From Apostichopus japonicus (lineage: Eukaryota > Echinodermata > Holothuroidea > Aspidochirotida > Stichopodidae): 64,000 nucleotides of DNA. Of this stretch, positions 61,386-64,000 are shown in pieces. The notes beneath the pieces were generated by a model that saw only the letters and a list, made by a program, of their open reading frames with translations, searched no databases and had not been told where the DNA came from. Position 1 is the first letter of the stretch; every line of letters begins with the position of its first letter. A program made the translations under genes and the position numbers. The DNA lies in NCBI RefSeq assembly GCF_037975245.1, contig NC_092568.1:41281631-41345630 (forward strand). Reading direction: 5' to 3'.

Positions 61386-64000
61386 AATATTATAAAGACA
61401 GACATTTGTTTGCAAACAGATATTCATTGCATATAAAGTTTTTGGCATGAAGGCATTTAAATCATTGTCAGGTCCACTTACTTTTACACATAGTATTATT
61501 TTTGTTATTAAACAAAATTCAGATATGACAAAAAGTGATTATTAACCGGGGTAAAAACATGAGTAATTCTGGTTACCTTCAGATAATACAGTCTAAATTA
61601 CCCAGTGATGCCTTGGTAAAATCCTCTCTTCCTGTGTCTTGCTTATACACACTTTAGTGTTCTGTATGTATATACCCCCCTCCCACCCCCCCCCTCCCAA
61701 CCCAGTAGTGCTTGTAATATATGCTGCTGTCTCTTTATATAGCTCACACATGCCTTTGAAAACTCTGCTGTAACCACCAAAAGAAAAGCCTCTGAATCAA
61801 TGATAGGGCTCTACCACAATTTTAAAGCAGTTTAAAAACTGTTTTTATTACCAATGTAGGCCAATTAAAAAATAATAGGGGTGGCACGTTGACATATATA
61901 CAGTCATTTCATTACCTTGGAGTATGAAACCTGTCAAATTGCAAATAGTCAAGACCCTGTTAGTAAAGACACATAGGGCATAGGTCATGAACTCATGCTC
62001 TCCACTGATACCAAACTATGGAAGTTTTGTCATAGTTTTATGATTTATTATAACTGGTTGTGTGAGTTAAGACAGTAATGGTATATCAAGTCTAAGAAAA
62101 AAAAAACTCAATAATGTTATTGACCCTTTGGTTCTGTAATAATAACAGCAGTAGCAGTAAAGTTGTAACAGGAGTATAAGGGAGTGAAGGGTAGGTAGGT
62201 GCCTCCTGAATTTAAATACTAGTATGGAGTTTAACTGAACGAACAGGGTTTCTAGGTTCCTGCCTTGCTAAGAACAGTAGTATAGATGTCGCATTACTAG
62301 TATAGGAGGTGTAAGGTGATAAGAAGTTGTGGGGGTTTTTAGTGGATCAAATTACTAGTAAAGGTGTATGGCGAGGAGTAGCATTCATAGGTTCAAAGTG
62401 TGCAATATTACTATTATAGGTGGACAGGTTTTAGGCCGTATTGGCCTGTATTACTAGGCCCTATTGGCCTATAGTTAAAGGCCCAATTGGTCTGCAGTAA
62501 TATCAGAAAACAGTACCGTTGAAGGAAGCAACATAGATATCACCATAGGAAGTCCGAATGTGTGATTGAACTGGTAGTTGGCTGGCATAGGAAGATTGCA
62601 GCAATCTCTGACCAAATGGACAGAATGTTGTTTCATTAGGTCAAGAGATAGATGCGTCCACCTTCACTGACCTTTATAATTGTACCAAACAGTTAGCTGC
62701 TATCTGTCACACACTCCTTGCAGTAGATAGGCGATGTTTATCATTACATAATCTTATATGACAGTTGAGCAAGCAGACAATGTTCAGTGAAAGCAAAAAC
62801 TGACAAACAAGTTCACTTATACATCCTCATATACTGCAGAGCAAACCATTGCCTATAAGACATGTTGTTTTGTCCGAACATGCCGGCATTTTGGTTTTTT
62901 CAAACACGTGTGCTCTATTTCTTAAAAATATAGGAGTGCATCCAACCTCCAAGACTATGTCACCAGTAACAGTTAGTGTTCCACAGGTATATTCTGAAAA
63001 TGAGAGTATCCTTTTCTTTTAACCTGTATTTCCCCAGCAGCTTCCCCCCCCCCCTCGTATCTTCCCCCGGAGTGCTAATTGGTCCTTGAACCCAGGGTTG
63101 TAGCCTCTCCAGTCCTCACTCTGACTTTTATATTTTTTGTGGAAATGATGTGCAGTCACAAAAGATTCTGATCATTATTGTTCAATATCAGCAGTTGATG
63201 TAGTTTAGGAAACTACAGCGATGGTGAGTCTCGTAAAATGCTTGTGGAGTAGTAATTAACTGCAAGAGGATAAAATGAAAGGAGGTGGTCAAAGGTCATT
63301 TGTAATTACCAACAATTGTAATCCTTAGTAAGCTATTTAGAGTTCCATGACCTCCAATATAATTATGCATTGTACTATGATTGATCTTCAAGTAGACATA
63401 TTTTATCATCTTTAGGAATTCTGAAGAAATACTCAATTTGCTATGAAATTTCAGAAAAATGTACAAGCAATTGTGAAAAGCTGATGTTTTTTATTCCATT
63501 AATTCTACAACGCATGACAATCATCACTATAGAAAATTCCACTCCGTCCAAGAGGGGATACTGCTTTGACTATACCCAGAGGTGTTTGGCATGAAATCCC
63601 TCGCTGAATACTTACTCCTCTATTGCCCACACATTCTTACCGAAAATCTCCAGCTTAAAAATTGGGGGGAGAAAGAGAGAAAAAAAAAGACCGCCCTGTT
63701 CTATATTTTGGTTGGGCCAAATGGGTTCAAAGATATTCTGGAAATTCATTCATATTTGCTATTTAGGAGGCTTTAACCCTAGGGTTATTTCTGTAGTTCA
63801 GCCGGTCTCTGTCTTACTGGGTGTAATTTGAAGAGCTGGCTGCAGGAATGCGTTTGTTTGGGCACAGTGAGTTTGAAGAGGATTTAGGGGGACTGAAACA
63901 GTTGTATGTACTTCTATTGTGTTGTATCTAAAACAGAATGTGCCAAGAGCCTGCAGGGGTTGCTCATTCAACAACCAGCAATGATCACCATGATGATGAT
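61386..64000. other. Non-coding DNA, no gene recognised
   Basis: Poly-C tracts lie near 61674-61698 and 63046-63054, and A-runs near 62098 and 63683. No exon or element recognised up to the window end. Confidence 0.5.

Overview
The window looks like non-coding nuclear DNA from an invertebrate animal, and I found no convincing host protein gene in it. It is AT-rich and dense in micro- and minisatellites. Its transposons are typical of marine invertebrates: a Penelope-like element (PLE) with a GIY-YIG endonuclease, the 3' end of an L2/CR1-type non-LTR retrotransposon with an ATT-repeat tail, a probable tRNA-derived SINE, and two non-autonomous DNA transposons. An echinoderm or another marine deuterostome or lophotrochozoan would fit, but I cannot name the species. 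The only hint of a host gene is a weak candidate first coding exon at 55002-55051. The window is probably intergenic or lies in very large introns.

Layout. 0-17 kb: AT-rich DNA with a SINE-like insertion (481-690), a 137-bp tandem repeat (3.2-3.65 kb), a 27-bp minisatellite (5.6-6.3 kb), an L2-like 3' fragment (13.44-13.74 kb) and a 170-bp duplication (15.2-15.6 kb). 17-26 kb: a G-rich 27-bp minisatellite with strong quadruplex potential (17.2-17.96 kb); a 44-bp minisatellite split by a 2168-bp DNA transposon with a 5-bp target duplication (18838-21005); a 52-bp satellite (22.1-22.9 kb); and a 50-bp satellite split by a 463-bp MITE, also with a 5-bp target duplication (24335-24797). 26.4-30.6 kb: two PLE copies, head to head, as a palindrome with arms of exactly 1999 bp and a 67-bp spacer, flanked by a 15-bp direct repeat. 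30.6-64 kb: no recognised genes, with further satellites of 39 bp (32.8-34.3 kb), 222 bp (39.7-40.6 kb), 75 bp (42.2-43.0 kb), TTCA/GTCA type (46.1-46.8 kb), 55 bp with embedded retrotransposon tails (49.0-49.7 kb) and 58 bp with a hairpin in most units (60.4-61.4 kb).

The only clear protein-coding sequence is the PLE reverse transcriptase-endonuclease, open in both copies. Their near identity, including a run of nine G/C, points to a very recent event; self-primed snap-back of the element's cDNA is my favoured explanation. The second striking object is the 2168-bp transposon. It carries three modules in which an 8-base word is followed by its reverse complement, a 3-base loop and the word again. 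The word differs between modules while the stems are kept. By rough addition, tandem arrays make up about 15 percent of the window. Several of them make long spurious open frames, which I have not annotated as genes.
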